Shown here piece by piece: positions 53,261-62,483 of a DNA stretch of 64,000 bases. The stretch's first letter is position 1. Each line of letters begins with the position of its first letter. The position numbers and the translations under genes were made by a program. The DNA lies in NCBI GenBank assembly GCA_965221985.1, contig OZ244928.1:2232001-2296000 (forward strand), in the 5' to 3' direction. Origin of the DNA: J054 sp965221985. Lineage in GTDB: Bacteria; Pseudomonadota; Gammaproteobacteria; Steroidobacterales; GCA-2729495. The notes beneath the pieces were generated by a model. The model made no database searches. It was given only the letters and a program-made list of their open reading frames with translations, and was not told the DNA's origin.

Positions 53261-53863
53261 ATGGCGCTCACGATTTATTTCTACGTCCTGGCCGGTCTCC
53301 TACTGGGTGCCGCGCTGGGCGTCATCACGGCTCGCAATCCAGTGTATTCGGTGCTGTATTTGGTACTGGCCTTTGTCACGAGCTCGGTGCTCTGGATGCT
53401 GCTGGAGGCAGAGTTCCTCGCCGTGGTATTGGTGCTCGTCTATGTCGGTGCCGTGATGGTCTTGTTCTTGTTCGTCGTGATGATGCTGGATGTCAATTTG
53501 GCGCAGCTGCGCGACGGCTTTACCCGTTATGCGCCCTTGGGCGCATTGGTGGCTTTCTTGATGGCGGGTGAGTTGATTGCCTTGATATGGCTAAAGGGTA
53601 GTGAATTGGCGAATTTGCCGCCGCAGCCGCCACACCCGGCCGACTACAGCAACACCAAGGCCTTGGGTCAGGTCTTATACACCGAACATGTCTATGCCTT
53701 TGAGTTGGCCGCCTTTATCTTATTGCTGGCCATTGTCGCGGCAATTGTGCTGACCATGCGTCGCCGTCCGGGACTAAAGGTTCAAGATATCGCGAGCCAG
53801 GTCGCGGTGCGGGCCAAAGATCGTGTCCGTGTGGTCAAAATGGAGGCAGAACGCGAGCAATGA
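53261..53863 (+). CDS. nuoJ: NADH-quinone oxidoreductase subunit J
   Basis: 200 residues with five membrane helices. Typical features: ARNPVYSVLYLVLAFVTSS, AEFLAVVLVLVYVGAVMVLF (with the pi-bulge helix 3 region and conserved Tyr) and LFVVMMLDVN. The C-terminus is basic and reaches into the cytoplasm. It overlaps nuoK by four bases. Confidence 0.97.
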   Translation: MALTIYFYVLAGLLLGAALGVITARNPVYSVLYLVLAFVTSSVLWMLLEAEFLAVVLVLVYVGAVMVLFLFVVMMLDVNLAQLRDGFTRYAPLGALVAFLMAGELIALIWLKGSELANLPPQPPHPADYSNTKALGQVLYTEHVYAFELAAFILLLAIVAAIVLTMRRRPGLKVQDIASQVAVRAKDRVRVVKMEAEREQ

Positions 53864-54165
53864 TTACGCTGGCGCACTATCTCAGCTTATCGGCCGCGCT
53901 GTTCGCCATTAGCGTGGCGGGCATTTTCTTGAACCGAAAGAACGTGATTCTGCTCTTGATGTGCGTGGAACTGATGCTGCTGGCGGTGAACTTCAATTTC
54001 ATCGCTTTTTCCCGTTATCTCGGGGATGACACCGGGCAGATCTTCGTGTTTTTTATATTGACGGTAGCCGCTGCCGAGGCGGCCATTGGTTTGGCGATCC
54101 TGGTGGTCCTGTTCCGTACGCGGCGCAGTATCAATGTTCAGGAATTGGACCAACTGAAAGGCTAG
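53860..54165 (+). CDS. nuoK: NADH-quinone oxidoreductase subunit K
   Basis: 101 residues, three helices. Conserved: GIFLNRKNVILLLMCVELML with the key Glu of helix 2, and FVFFILTVAAAEAAIGLAIL with the second Glu. It takes part in the proton path that couples quinone reduction to the antiporter-like subunits. Confidence 0.98.
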   Translation: MITLAHYLSLSAALFAISVAGIFLNRKNVILLLMCVELMLLAVNFNFIAFSRYLGDDTGQIFVFFILTVAAAEAAIGLAILVVLFRTRRSINVQELDQLKG

Positions 54166-54168
54166 GGC

Positions 54169-56133
54169 GTGGCTGATATATACCTTGCCATTGTAATTAG
54201 CCCGCTGATCGCGGCCGTCATCGCCGGTTTGTTCGGCCGCGCCATCGGCCGCGCCGCCGCGCACTGGGTCACCATCGGTGGTGTTGGCCTTTCCTGCGTA
54301 TTGTCTTTCTATGTGCTGGCGCAATTGTTGGGCGGAGCACCCAATGAGAATGTCAGCTTGTATACCTGGATGGTCTCCGATGGTGTGCGCATGGAAATTG
54401 GTTTTCTCGTTGACCGGCTGACTGCATTGATGATGGTCGTTGTGACCTTTGTCTCACTGATGGTGCATATCTACACCATCGGGTACATGCATGATGATCC
54501 GGGGTATCAGCGTTTCTTCAGCTACATCTCGCTCTTTACCTTCTCGATGCTGATGTTGGTGATGTCCAACAATCTCTTGCAACTGTTCTTCGGCTGGGAA
54601 GCCGTGGGGCTGGTTTCCTATTTGCTCATTGGTTTCTGGTATACGCGGCCAACGGCGATTTTCGCGAATCTCAAGGCATTTCTGGTTAATCGCGTCGGTG
54701 ATTTTGGGTTTTTACTAGGTATCGCTGCACTGCTGTATCTCACCGGCAGTTTGGACTATGCGGAAATTTTTGGTCAGGCAGAGAGCCTCAAAGACGCGCG
54801 CATCGACGTACCAGGTGCGGGGGCGGGCGGTTGGCATGCCCTGAGCCTGGCTTGCATCCTCTTATTCATTGGCGCCATGGGCAAATCGGCGCAGGTGCCC
54901 TTGCACGTGTGGCTGCCGGATTCCATGGAAGGCCCGACCCCCATCTCCGCGCTGATTCACGCGGCCACCATGGTGACGGCAGGTGTGTTCATGGTGGCGC
55001 GCATGTCGCCCTTGTTTGAATACTCCGAGGCGGCCTTGAGTTTCGTGCTGGTCATCGGTGCCACCACGGCTTTGTTTACTGGTCTGTTGGGCATCGTGCA
55101 GTTCGATATAAAGCGCGTGGTGGCTTATTCCACCTTGTCGCAGCTGGGCTACATGATGGTGGCGCAGGGCGCGTCGGCCTACGCGGCGGGTATGTATCAC
55201 TTGATGACCCACGCGTTTTTCAAGGCCTTGCTATTTTTGGCAGCCGGGTCCGTCATTATTGCTCTTCACCATGAGCAAGATATCCGGCGCATGGGAGGCT
55301 TGAAGAAATACTTGCCGGTGACCTATTGGACCTCTCTCATTGGTTGTCTTGCCCTAATCGGTTTTCCGGGTTTTGCTGGATTTTTCTCCAAGGATGCCTT
55401 GATCGAGGCGGTACATTTGGCTCAGCGTCCAGGTGCTGATTGGGCCTACTACTGTGTCTTGTTCGGCGTCTTCGTCACGGCGCTATATACCTTCCGGATG
55501 TTGTTCCTGGTATTTCACGGCGAGGAGCGTATCGAAGACGAAGCCCGCGCCCACTTGCACGAGCCGCGCTGGGTTGTGACTTTGCCCTTGGTGATGTTGG
55601 CGATTCCCGCCGCACTGGTAGGCTGGTTCACCGTGGGAGACGTGGTCTTTGGCGACTTCTTTGGCGAGAGTTTGTTCGTGCTGCCCGCGAATGATGTCGT
55701 TGGCCGTCTAGGTGAAGAATGGCACGGTGCGCTGGGATTTGTGCTGCATGGATTTAAAACGGCACCTCTATATCTGGCCTTGGCCGGTGTGCTGACGGCC
55801 TGGTATTTCTACCTGCACCGGCCCACGCTTCCCGAGACCTGGCGGCAACGTGCCGGTGCCTTGTACGCGTTACTAAGCAACAAGTACTACGCCGATGCGG
55901 TGGCCGAAACGGGCATACCGGCCGGTGGCCGTGCCATCGGTCAATTGTTGTGGCGAGTAGGCGATGTGGCCCTGATTGACGGTGCCGCGGTTAATGGCAG
56001 TGCCAAGTTAGTGGCTTGGTTGTCCGGCGTCACGCGCCGCGTGCAAACAGGTTATCTGTATCACTATGCCTTCGCGATGATCATTGGTTTGGCGGTGCTG
56101 GTCGCCTGGGTGTGGCTGGGTGGCGATGTTTAG
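54169..56133 (+). CDS. nuoL: NADH-quinone oxidoreductase subunit L
   Basis: 654 residues from GTG 54169. It is the terminal antiporter-like proton-pumping subunit with a long lateral helix. Conserved charged residues: Glu in LFFGWEAVGLVSYLLIGFWY, Lys in GAMGKSAQVPLHVWLPDSME, His in ALIHAATMVTAGVFMVARM, and Lys in FFSKDALIEA. SHLMTHAFFKALLF-type sequence appears as YHLMTHAFFKALLFLAAGSV. Confidence 0.98.
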   Translation: MADIYLAIVISPLIAAVIAGLFGRAIGRAAAHWVTIGGVGLSCVLSFYVLAQLLGGAPNENVSLYTWMVSDGVRMEIGFLVDRLTALMMVVVTFVSLMVHIYTIGYMHDDPGYQRFFSYISLFTFSMLMLVMSNNLLQLFFGWEAVGLVSYLLIGFWYTRPTAIFANLKAFLVNRVGDFGFLLGIAALLYLTGSLDYAEIFGQAESLKDARIDVPGAGAGGWHALSLACILLFIGAMGKSAQVPLHVWLPDSMEGPTPISALIHAATMVTAGVFMVARMSPLFEYSEAALSFVLVIGATTALFTGLLGIVQFDIKRVVAYSTLSQLGYMMVAQGASAYAAGMYHLMTHAFFKALLFLAAGSVIIALHHEQDIRRMGGLKKYLPVTYWTSLIGCLALIGFPGFAGFFSKDALIEAVHLAQRPGADWAYYCVLFGVFVTALYTFRMLFLVFHGEERIEDEARAHLHEPRWVVTLPLVMLAIPAALVGWFTVGDVVFGDFFGESLFVLPANDVVGRLGEEWHGALGFVLHGFKTAPLYLALAGVLTAWYFYLHRPTLPETWRQRAGALYALLSNKYYADAVAETGIPAGGRAIGQLLWRVGDVALIDGAAVNGSAKLVAWLSGVTRRVQTGYLYHYAFAMIIGLAVLVAWVWLGGDV

Positions 56134-57651
56134 GTGGCAGCCGTGAACATCGGATTGCTCAGTCTACTGATTTGGCTGCCGGTTTTCGGTGGTTTATTGC
56201 TGCTGATCCTGGGCGAGCGTTTGGGCCGCGGCGATCGATGGCTGTCATTGATCATTGCCGTCGCGACCTTTTTCCTGAGTATTCCGCTTTACATGGGCTT
56301 TGCCGTTGACACGGCCGATATGCAGTTCGTCGAACGCTTGCCGTGGATTAGCGCATTCCGGGTTGAGTATTTCTTGGGTATTGATGGGTTCAGTTTGCCA
56401 CTGATCCTACTCACGACTTTTTTGACGCCCATTGTGATCTTGGCTGGCTGGGATGTGATCAAGACCCGGTCCGCCGCGTATTTCGCGGCCTTTTTAATTC
56501 TCGAAGGCCTGATGATCGGCGTGTTCTCGGCCTTGGACGCGCTGCTGTTCTATGTGTTCTGGGAAGCCATGCTAATTCCCATGTTCATCATCATCGGCGT
56601 GTGGGGTGGTGAACGGCGGGTCTATGCCACCATCAAGTTTTTCTTGTATACCTTCCTGGGCTCGGTTTTCATGCTGGTGGCTTTGATCTACCTGCACCTG
56701 CAAACGGGCAGCTACAGCATTCTTGATTTCCACGCGGTGCCGCTGACCTTGGCGCAGCAGACGCCAATTTTCCTGGCCTTCTTGTTCGCCTTCGCGGTGA
56801 AAGTGCCCATGTGGCCGGTGCATACCTGGTTGCCGGATGCGCATGTGGAGGCTCCGACGGGTGGTTCGGTGATTCTGGCGGCCGTATTGCTGAAAATGGG
56901 CGGTTACGGATTTGTGCGTTTTAGCTTGCCCATCGCGCCCGATGCGAGCCAAAGTTTGGATTTCTTGATGATCGCGCTATCGCTCATTGCTGTGGTGTAC
57001 ATCGGTTTCGTTGCCTTGGTGCAGCAGGATCTCAAGAAGCTGATCGCCTACTCATCTATTGCCCATATGGGGTTCGTGACCCTCGGTTTTTTTCTGGCCT
57101 GGTCGATTTTTGGTCGCAGCGGCGATACGGCCGGGATCGCCATGGGCATTACCGGCGGTATGGTGCAGATGATCTCCCACGGGTTTATTTCCGGCGCCAT
57201 GTTTTTATGCGTCGGGGTGATGTATGACCGTTTGCACACCCGGGAAATCGCAGCCTATGGTGGCGTGGTCAACAGCATGCCGCGTTTTGCTGCGTTCATG
57301 GTCTTATTTGCCATGGCGAACGCGGGTCTGCCGGGAACTTCCGGTTTCGTGGGTGAGTTTCTGGTCATTCTTTCCAGCTTCCGGGCGAACTTTTGGTATG
57401 CCGTATTAGCCGGCACGACATTGGTGCTGGGTGCCGCCTACACGTTATGGATGGTCAAGCGGGTGATTTTCGGCAAGGTGGCTAACGAGCGTATCGGCAA
57501 CTTGCAAGATATTAACGCGCGGGAATTCTTAATCTTGAGCTTGGTTGCCTTATTCGTCCTAGGCCTTGGTCTGTGGCCCGCGCCGCTGGTGGATATGATG
57601 TCGGTCTCAGTCGACCATTTGGTCATCCATATTCTCGAATCTAAGTTGTAA
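56134..57651 (+). CDS. nuoM: NADH-quinone oxidoreductase subunit M
   Basis: 505 residues from GTG 56134, directly after the nuoL stop; GTG 56143 is another possible start. It is an antiporter-like proton-pumping subunit. Conserved: FYVFWEAMLIPMFIIIGVWG with the key Glu, FAVKVPMWPVHTWLPDAHVE with the key Lys, GGSVILAAVLLKMGGYGFVR, and AYSSIAHMGFVTLG. Confidence 0.98.
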   Translation: MAAVNIGLLSLLIWLPVFGGLLLLILGERLGRGDRWLSLIIAVATFFLSIPLYMGFAVDTADMQFVERLPWISAFRVEYFLGIDGFSLPLILLTTFLTPIVILAGWDVIKTRSAAYFAAFLILEGLMIGVFSALDALLFYVFWEAMLIPMFIIIGVWGGERRVYATIKFFLYTFLGSVFMLVALIYLHLQTGSYSILDFHAVPLTLAQQTPIFLAFLFAFAVKVPMWPVHTWLPDAHVEAPTGGSVILAAVLLKMGGYGFVRFSLPIAPDASQSLDFLMIALSLIAVVYIGFVALVQQDLKKLIAYSSIAHMGFVTLGFFLAWSIFGRSGDTAGIAMGITGGMVQMISHGFISGAMFLCVGVMYDRLHTREIAAYGGVVNSMPRFAAFMVLFAMANAGLPGTSGFVGEFLVILSSFRANFWYAVLAGTTLVLGAAYTLWMVKRVIFGKVANERIGNLQDINAREFLILSLVALFVLGLGLWPAPLVDMMSVSVDHLVIHILESKL

Positions 57652-57654
57652 GCC

Positions 57655-59097
57655 ATGACTATGTTGAGCCCAGACTTCGCCCCCGCGCTGGCCGAGATCG
57701 TGCTTGGCTTGGGAATTTGTCTGCTGTTGTTGGTTGATTTGTGGGTGCCAGATCGTGCCCGGGACATCAGCTATATTGTGGCCTTGCTGGTTTTGGCCGC
57801 CACGGCTTGGGCCGTGGGTGAATCAGCGACTCTAGGACAAGCTGTGATCTTCGATGGCAGTTATATTTCCGACACGCTGGCCCATTTCATGAAATTGATC
57901 GGTTTGGCCGGTCTGGCCACCGTATTCTTGTATTCGCGCGCTTATTTGCGTGATCGCGGTCTGCATCGCGGCGAATACTATCTCCTGGGCTTGTTTGCCA
58001 TGCTCGGCATCATGGTCATGATTTCGGCTTACAGCCTATTGACCTTATATCTCGGCTTAGAAATGTTGTCGCTGTCATTGTACGGGCTGGTGGCCATTGA
58101 CCGGAATTCGCCCATCGCGGCCGAAGCCGCCATGAAATACTTTGTCTTGGGTGCGATTGCCTCGGGCTGTTTGCTGTATGGCGTTTCGATTCTCTATGGA
58201 CTGACCGGCACGGTGCAGCTGAATGAACTGGCCGAGGCTTTATCGGCGGCGGCTGAGGGCTCCCGGCTGGCCGCCGTGGTGGGCATGGCCTTCATTATTG
58301 TCGGTTTGGCCTTTAAGTTCGGGGCGGTGCCGTTTCACATGTGGTTGCCTGATGTTTACGAAGGCGCGCCCACCAGCGTCACCTTGTTCGTGAGTACGGT
58401 GCCGAAGTTGGCGGCTTTCGCTTTGGCTCTGCGGGTTATTGTCGATGGCCTTGCGCCCCTTGCGGTGAGTGGGGAGGCTATCCTTGGCATCCTGGCGGTG
58501 TTGTCACTCGGCATTGGCAACGTGCTAGCTATTGCACAAACCAATATCAAGCGCATGCTGGGTTATTCCACCATTTCCCATGTGGGTTTTATCTTGCTGG
58601 GCTTTGCGGCGGGCAATGATGCGGGCGTCGAAGCGGCCTTGTTTTATACCGTGATCTATATGCTGATGGCCGCCGGCGCTTTCGGCATCGTAATTCTGCT
58701 TGGCCGTGGCGATGATGAAGCCGACCAGTTGGATGATTTACGCGGCTTGAATCAGCGCAGTCCCTGGTTCGCCGGCATGATGCTACTGCTCATGGTCAGC
58801 ATGATCGGGGTGCCGCCCCTAGCCGGTTTCTATGCTAAGTGGTGGGTCTTGTCGGCGCTGATTGATGCGGACAAGATGTGGCTGGTTTTGGCGGGCATTC
58901 TATTTTCCGTCGTCGGCGCCTTTTACTATTTGCGCATCATCAAATTGATGTACTTCGACGCGCCCGCGGCAGCAGTTGCGAATTTGCGGCCTGGCGCGGA
59001 TTTACGCTTTATCTTGAGCCTCAACAGCCTGTTGGTCCTCGCCCTGGGACTGTTTCCCGATACGCTCATTGAGCTCTGTAGCCGCGCATTGGGATAG
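57655..59097 (+). CDS. nuoN: NADH-quinone oxidoreductase subunit N
   Basis: 480 residues. Third antiporter-like subunit and last gene of the operon. Conserved: LYLGLEMLSLSLYGLVAID with Glu, FKFGAVPFHMWLPDVYEGAP with Lys, TLFVSTVPKLAAFALALR with Lys, and GYSTISHVGFILLGF. It is followed after about 270 bp by the initiator tRNA. Confidence 0.98.
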   Translation: MTMLSPDFAPALAEIVLGLGICLLLLVDLWVPDRARDISYIVALLVLAATAWAVGESATLGQAVIFDGSYISDTLAHFMKLIGLAGLATVFLYSRAYLRDRGLHRGEYYLLGLFAMLGIMVMISAYSLLTLYLGLEMLSLSLYGLVAIDRNSPIAAEAAMKYFVLGAIASGCLLYGVSILYGLTGTVQLNELAEALSAAAEGSRLAAVVGMAFIIVGLAFKFGAVPFHMWLPDVYEGAPTSVTLFVSTVPKLAAFALALRVIVDGLAPLAVSGEAILGILAVLSLGIGNVLAIAQTNIKRMLGYSTISHVGFILLGFAAGNDAGVEAALFYTVIYMLMAAGAFGIVILLGRGDDEADQLDDLRGLNQRSPWFAGMMLLLMVSMIGVPPLAGFYAKWWVLSALIDADKMWLVLAGILFSVVGAFYYLRIIKLMYFDAPAAAVANLRPGADLRFILSLNSLLVLALGLFPDTLIELCSRALG

Positions 59098-59370
59098 GGG
59101 ATTACCCGTGCCGCTTGCGGAGGGTTCGCAAGTGCCGAGGGTTCTAGGTCCGTCGGCCTCGGGGAATCGCGCGTGCCGCCTGTCGGAAAGTAGGCCACGC
59201 TAATAGAATTGAGCGGCGGATTTCACTAGAGATCGGTCCGGAGCCATAACATATAGATTCAAATGTGGCTTCGGCTTGCCGCCTAAGACCGCTTCCGCAC
59301 TAGTCCCGCGGCCAAGCCGCCATACCGGTTGCGGCTGTCCCGCGAACTCGCTAGTATCCCCGCCTGCAGA
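59098..59370. other. Spacer between nuoN and tRNA-fMet
   Basis: No gene is visible. A small hairpin (CTTGCG at 59114-59119 and CGCAAG at 59127-59132, 7-base loop) follows the nuoN stop without a T tract. No defensible tRNA promoter was found by eye. Confidence 0.4.
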
Positions 59371-59582
<212 letters not shown>

Positions 59583-59650
59583 GGGTGTTAACCGGTCACA
59601 TGGTTTACAGCTTGTTCCGGACACATAGTTAACACTTTGTCCGGCATGAA
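59583..59650. mobile_element. Possible insertion-sequence end (two imperfect ~24-bp repeats)
   Basis: Two neighbouring units, ACATGGTTTACAGCTTGTTC and ACACATAGTTAACACTTTGT, each followed by CGG, resemble the repeated transposase sites at ends of IS481-like elements. No transposase gene follows, only short broken frames, so this would be an isolated remnant. The call rests on pattern memory. Confidence 0.35.
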
Positions 59651-60144
59651 CGGTGAGGGACCGGGGGTGTTCGACCTGACCTGGCCGGAGGGGCATGTGG
59701 TCGGTCCAACCTTCATGCAACGCTTTCCGGGCTTAACTCCGCTGAGTTTGAACTTGTATGGTCGATAGAAAAGGAAATGCGGCCTGTACGCGGATTGGTT
59801 TCTCAGGTTCGATATTGGCAAGAAGTCCACGAGGCAAGGCTTCACTCAGCCGCCCTTGAAGTTGGAATACTGAGTCCGCAGTAGTGTGAGTTGGACTGAC
59901 CGTCTCGGCTATCGCGTGAGGGTTGGACCGCAAGCATGTTCCAGCTAACCCTCAGATTCTGAGCGACGGAAAAGAACGGGAACTCGAATATCCTTTCTTA
60001 AGCCACGCCGCTAAGAAAACCCCAAATTGGTAAGAAACCCACCTCTGCAGCCTCGTCGCGGCTCGATAGTGGCTTGCCGCGGTTCGACAGCAAACGTAAC
60101 CAACTGAAAATAATTGAATTTTTCTTGGGCTAAGCGCGTTGTAT
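59651..60144. other. Decayed stretch between the tRNA scar and fic
   Basis: Short plus-strand frames (for example from ATG 59646, and a piece reading CGLYADWFLRFDIGKKSTRQ) are broken by stops, and the minus-strand frames look random. This is likely gene debris. The last part is AT-rich and leads into the fic control region. Confidence 0.35.
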
Positions 60145-60272
60145 CGGCACTTTTAACGGCATTTTATCCGGCACTATGATTGAGGTATATTTGAGAGATA
60201 ATTCATAAAATCTATTAAAAATAGATAGATATGGCTTACAAATGACAAATTTACCGGTATTCTATACGGCAT
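60145..60272 (+). promoter_or_regulatory. Two clusters of 12-bp phased repeats around the fic promoter and start
   Basis: CGGCAC/CGGCAT begins at 60145, 60157 and 60169, exactly 12 bp apart, each followed by T/A-rich sequence (CGGCACTTTTAA, CGGCATTTTATC, CGGCACTATGAT). A second cluster, CGGTATTCTATA at 60255 and CGGCATTATGAG at 60267, has the same period and runs into the fic ATG at 60274. The AT-rich 80 bp between them probably holds the promoter. The pattern suggests binding sites for a regulator, perhaps autoregulation. Confidence 0.55.
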
Positions 60273-60273
60273 T

Positions 60274-61440
60274 ATGAGCGGTTTTTCTATACAGCCTACA
60301 TTGCCTAGCGGGCCAATACCGGAGCTTGAGGAGCAAGCCCTGGCGCTGACCAGTGTGGCGAATCGGCTGACGGCGAGCCTGCCGCCTAAAGTCCAAGTCG
60401 GCGTGGGCGATCTCGTTCGATCGATGAATTGCTACTACTCCAATCTGATAGAAGGTCATCCGACGCTGCCGCGCGAGATCGATGACGCGTTGAAAGAGCG
60501 CTATTCGGATGACCCCGATCGGCGTGATTTGCAATTGGAAGCCGTCGCGCACATCGCTGTGCAACGAAAAATCGATCAAGGTGAAGATCCGGATTGTGAC
60601 TGCACGGCAGAGGAATACATTAAATGGATTCATCGTGAGTTCTGCGAACGATTGCCCGAGGAAATACTGGTTGCGAAGAATCCGGACACAGGTGAAGAGG
60701 TACCCGTGGTACCAGGTGAGTTCCGTGAAACGGAAGTAAAGGTCGGTCGCCACTATCCGCCGAAGCACACCGAGTTGGGTGGATTGCTTCAACATTTTTC
60801 CGAGGCGTACGCGTCGGATCGACTTCGCGGATTGGCGACCGTTCTCGCAGTCCCTGCGGCTCACCATCGCTTGCTTTGGATTCATCCTTTTGCGGACGGC
60901 AATGGGCGTGTCGCGCGCCTCATGTCTCATGCGATGCTGCTCAGGTCAGGGCTAGGTAGTCCGCTGTGGTCGGTCTCTCGCGGATTGGCGCGCAGAGTTG
61001 ACGACTACAAGAAGACTTTGGCTGCCGCAGATCAACCCCGACGCGGCGATCTTGATGGTCGCGGGAATCTTTCTCAGCAAACGCTTATCGATTTTTGCCG
61101 GTTCTTTTTTGACGCTTGTATCGACCAGGTCGATTTTATGGAGTCGCTGCTGAATCCCAGTGAACTGGGACGGCGCATACGTCTGTATGCACGCGATGAG
61201 GTTGACAGTGGGCGGTTGCCAAACGGTGCCGAGCCTGTGTTGCTAGAGGCCTTTAACGCGGGCGAAGTCGAACGCGGGAAGGTGCGCGAACTCACTGGCT
61301 ATCAGGAGCGGCGCTCACGGCAAATTCTGTCAGAGTTGGTGCAGAAGGACCTGCTGGTCTCGACTGGCCCTCGACGGCCGGTTCGGCTGGGTTTTCCCCT
61401 GCATGTTGCTGAACGTTGGTTGCCGTCTCTCTACGTGTAG
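60274..61440 (+). CDS. Fic family protein (AMPylase type, self-inhibited by N-terminal helix)
   Basis: 388 residues. The catalytic motif is IHPFADGNGRVARL (His204 to Arg215), matching HPFx(D/E)GNGRxxR; such proteins usually move AMP from ATP to a Ser, Thr or Tyr hydroxyl of a target. An inhibitory motif SNLIEG (Ser56, Glu60, Gly61) fits (S/T)xxxE(G/N) placed before the core, so this is a class II Fic whose own helix blocks ATP. The C-terminal 100 residues resemble a winged helix (ELTGYQERRSRQILSELVQK, then KDLLVSTGPRRPV), suggesting DNA binding and possible autoregulation through the 12-bp repeats upstream. A kinase remnant follows 5 bases later. The target is unknown. Confidence 0.92.
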   Translation: MSGFSIQPTLPSGPIPELEEQALALTSVANRLTASLPPKVQVGVGDLVRSMNCYYSNLIEGHPTLPREIDDALKERYSDDPDRRDLQLEAVAHIAVQRKIDQGEDPDCDCTAEEYIKWIHREFCERLPEEILVAKNPDTGEEVPVVPGEFRETEVKVGRHYPPKHTELGGLLQHFSEAYASDRLRGLATVLAVPAAHHRLLWIHPFADGNGRVARLMSHAMLLRSGLGSPLWSVSRGLARRVDDYKKTLAAADQPRRGDLDGRGNLSQQTLIDFCRFFFDACIDQVDFMESLLNPSELGRRIRLYARDEVDSGRLPNGAEPVLLEAFNAGEVERGKVRELTGYQERRSRQILSELVQKDLLVSTGPRRPVRLGFPLHVAERWLPSLYV

Positions 61441-61445
61441 ATACT

Positions 61446-61895
61446 ATGGACCAGTCACGACTAATTGGGCAAATAACAACCGGCGGCTGGAAGATCGTCG
61501 GCATGCGCGAACCGGGTGGGCGGCATACCGGGAGTTGCCACTCGTGGGGATACGTCGCGTCCAACGACGCAGGTGAACACGCGTTTGTCAAAGCGCTAGA
61601 CATGCGTTTGGACTTGGGAAAGGACGGTGACCTTCAAGAGGCACTCAGGGCACACGCCATTCGGGTCGATCAGTTCCGCTACGAATGGCAACTCGCCGAC
61701 CAGTGTAATACCGCCAAACTCTCCGGTGTTGTGCGGGCACTCGAAGAAGTGCGCGCTGAGTTAGAACCCGAATTCGCGGCTGAGATGGTCGAGCTCATCG
61801 GCTACCTGTGCGATCCGGATCCGAGACAGCGAGGGCACCCACGCAATTTGGAGGGCGCTGGCGGGCGATGTGGTTTGGAGCGATTCGCAGAGCAA
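61446..61895 (+). pseudogene. Protein kinase remnant missing its catalytic core
   Basis: From ATG 61446, about 100 residues resemble the N-lobe of a bacterial Ser/Thr kinase-like protein: GGWKIVGMREPGGRHTG, WGYVASNDAGEHAFVKALDM with the probable ATP-binding Lys, then helix C-like sequence up to LSGVVRALE. The next residues (ELEPEFAAEMVELIGYLCDP and DPRQRGHPRNL) look like the very end of such a kinase, so the catalytic loop and activation segment are gone, probably by an in-frame deletion near 61746. Beyond about 61895 the frame runs into a terminator and antisense of the next gene. The family assignment is from memory; the loss of HRD/DFG-type motifs is plain. Confidence 0.6.
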
Positions 61896-61923
61896 AAAAA
61901 AGCGCGTCCCAGGGACGCGCTTG
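61893..61923 (-). terminator. Strong intrinsic terminator of the histone-like gene
   Basis: On the minus strand, AAGCGCGTCCC and GGGACGCGCTT form a stem of about 9-11 bp, followed by a run of eight T. It ends the transcript of the lysine-rich gene, 33 bases after its stop. Confidence 0.88.
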
Positions 61924-61955
61924 TCGTAAATCCCGACAGTTCTGCAAATAGACTA

Positions 61956-62315
61956 TTATCCTCGTGCCTTCTTACGTGCCGCTTTCTGCATTTTGGCCGC
62001 TTTCTTGCGCGCAGCTGCCACTTTCTTCTGGGCATCTTTACGAGCCTTGGCAGCTTTCTTCTTGGCGGCGGCGATGGCCTTTTTCTTCACCGACCAGGGT
62101 GGGCCCTTGAGACCGGCTTCCTTGGCAATATGGACGATCATTTTCGCCGCAAATACCTTAAGCTCGGCTTCAGCCTTCGCCTGCTCGGTACGCTTCACGG
62201 CATCCATGGCTTCGCGCATGGCATTGCGAACGGAATCGCCCATCACTTTTTTCTTACGTGCCGCCGACATAGTCTTCTTCTTTTTTCGTTTCGTCTTTTT
62301 CTTTGCTCTGGCCAT
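61956..62315 (-). CDS. Lysine/alanine-rich histone H1-like protein
   Basis: 119 residues from ATG 62315, which has GGGAGG about 8 bases upstream; the frame continues back to 62375 but without such a signal. The start (MARAKKKTKRKKKKTMSAAR) and the end (repeated AAKKKAAKARK- and AAARKKAAK-like units) are very basic, flanking a central helical segment (VMGDSVRNAMREAMDAV, AELKVFAAKMIVHIAKEAGL). Similar Lys/Ala tails occur in bacterial histone H1-like proteins such as AlgP, Hc1 and BpH1, which bind DNA. The centre is not recognised. Nucleoid or RNA binding is likely, exact role unknown. Confidence 0.75.
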   Translation of the reverse strand: MARAKKKTKRKKKKTMSAARKKKVMGDSVRNAMREAMDAVKRTEQAKAEAELKVFAAKMIVHIAKEAGLKGPPWSVKKKAIAAAKKKAAKARKDAQKKVAAARKKAAKMQKAARKKARG

Positions 62316-62483
62316 AACATTCCTCCCGTGTTGAGAACTTCTCGTACCCGGATGAAAGTAAGCTGAATGTCGCAAGATTGATCTCCGGAAATATACTTAC
62401 CCGGTCTTTGAATCTGCGTATATTTCCTCATCGAGTAAATCTGCGAGCATCCCGAAGCATTGTGAATACCTGTGGGGGTCGAT

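Noticed and set aside
59588..59845. 85-codon minus-strand frame next to the tRNA scar
   Set aside because: No ribosome-binding site, no recognisable sequence, lies over likely mobile-element debris.
61896..62366. Continuation of the kinase frame through the terminator
   Set aside because: It reads antisense through the lysine-rich gene and a hairpin terminator; the Phe/Leu/Arg-rich product is an artefact of that overlap.
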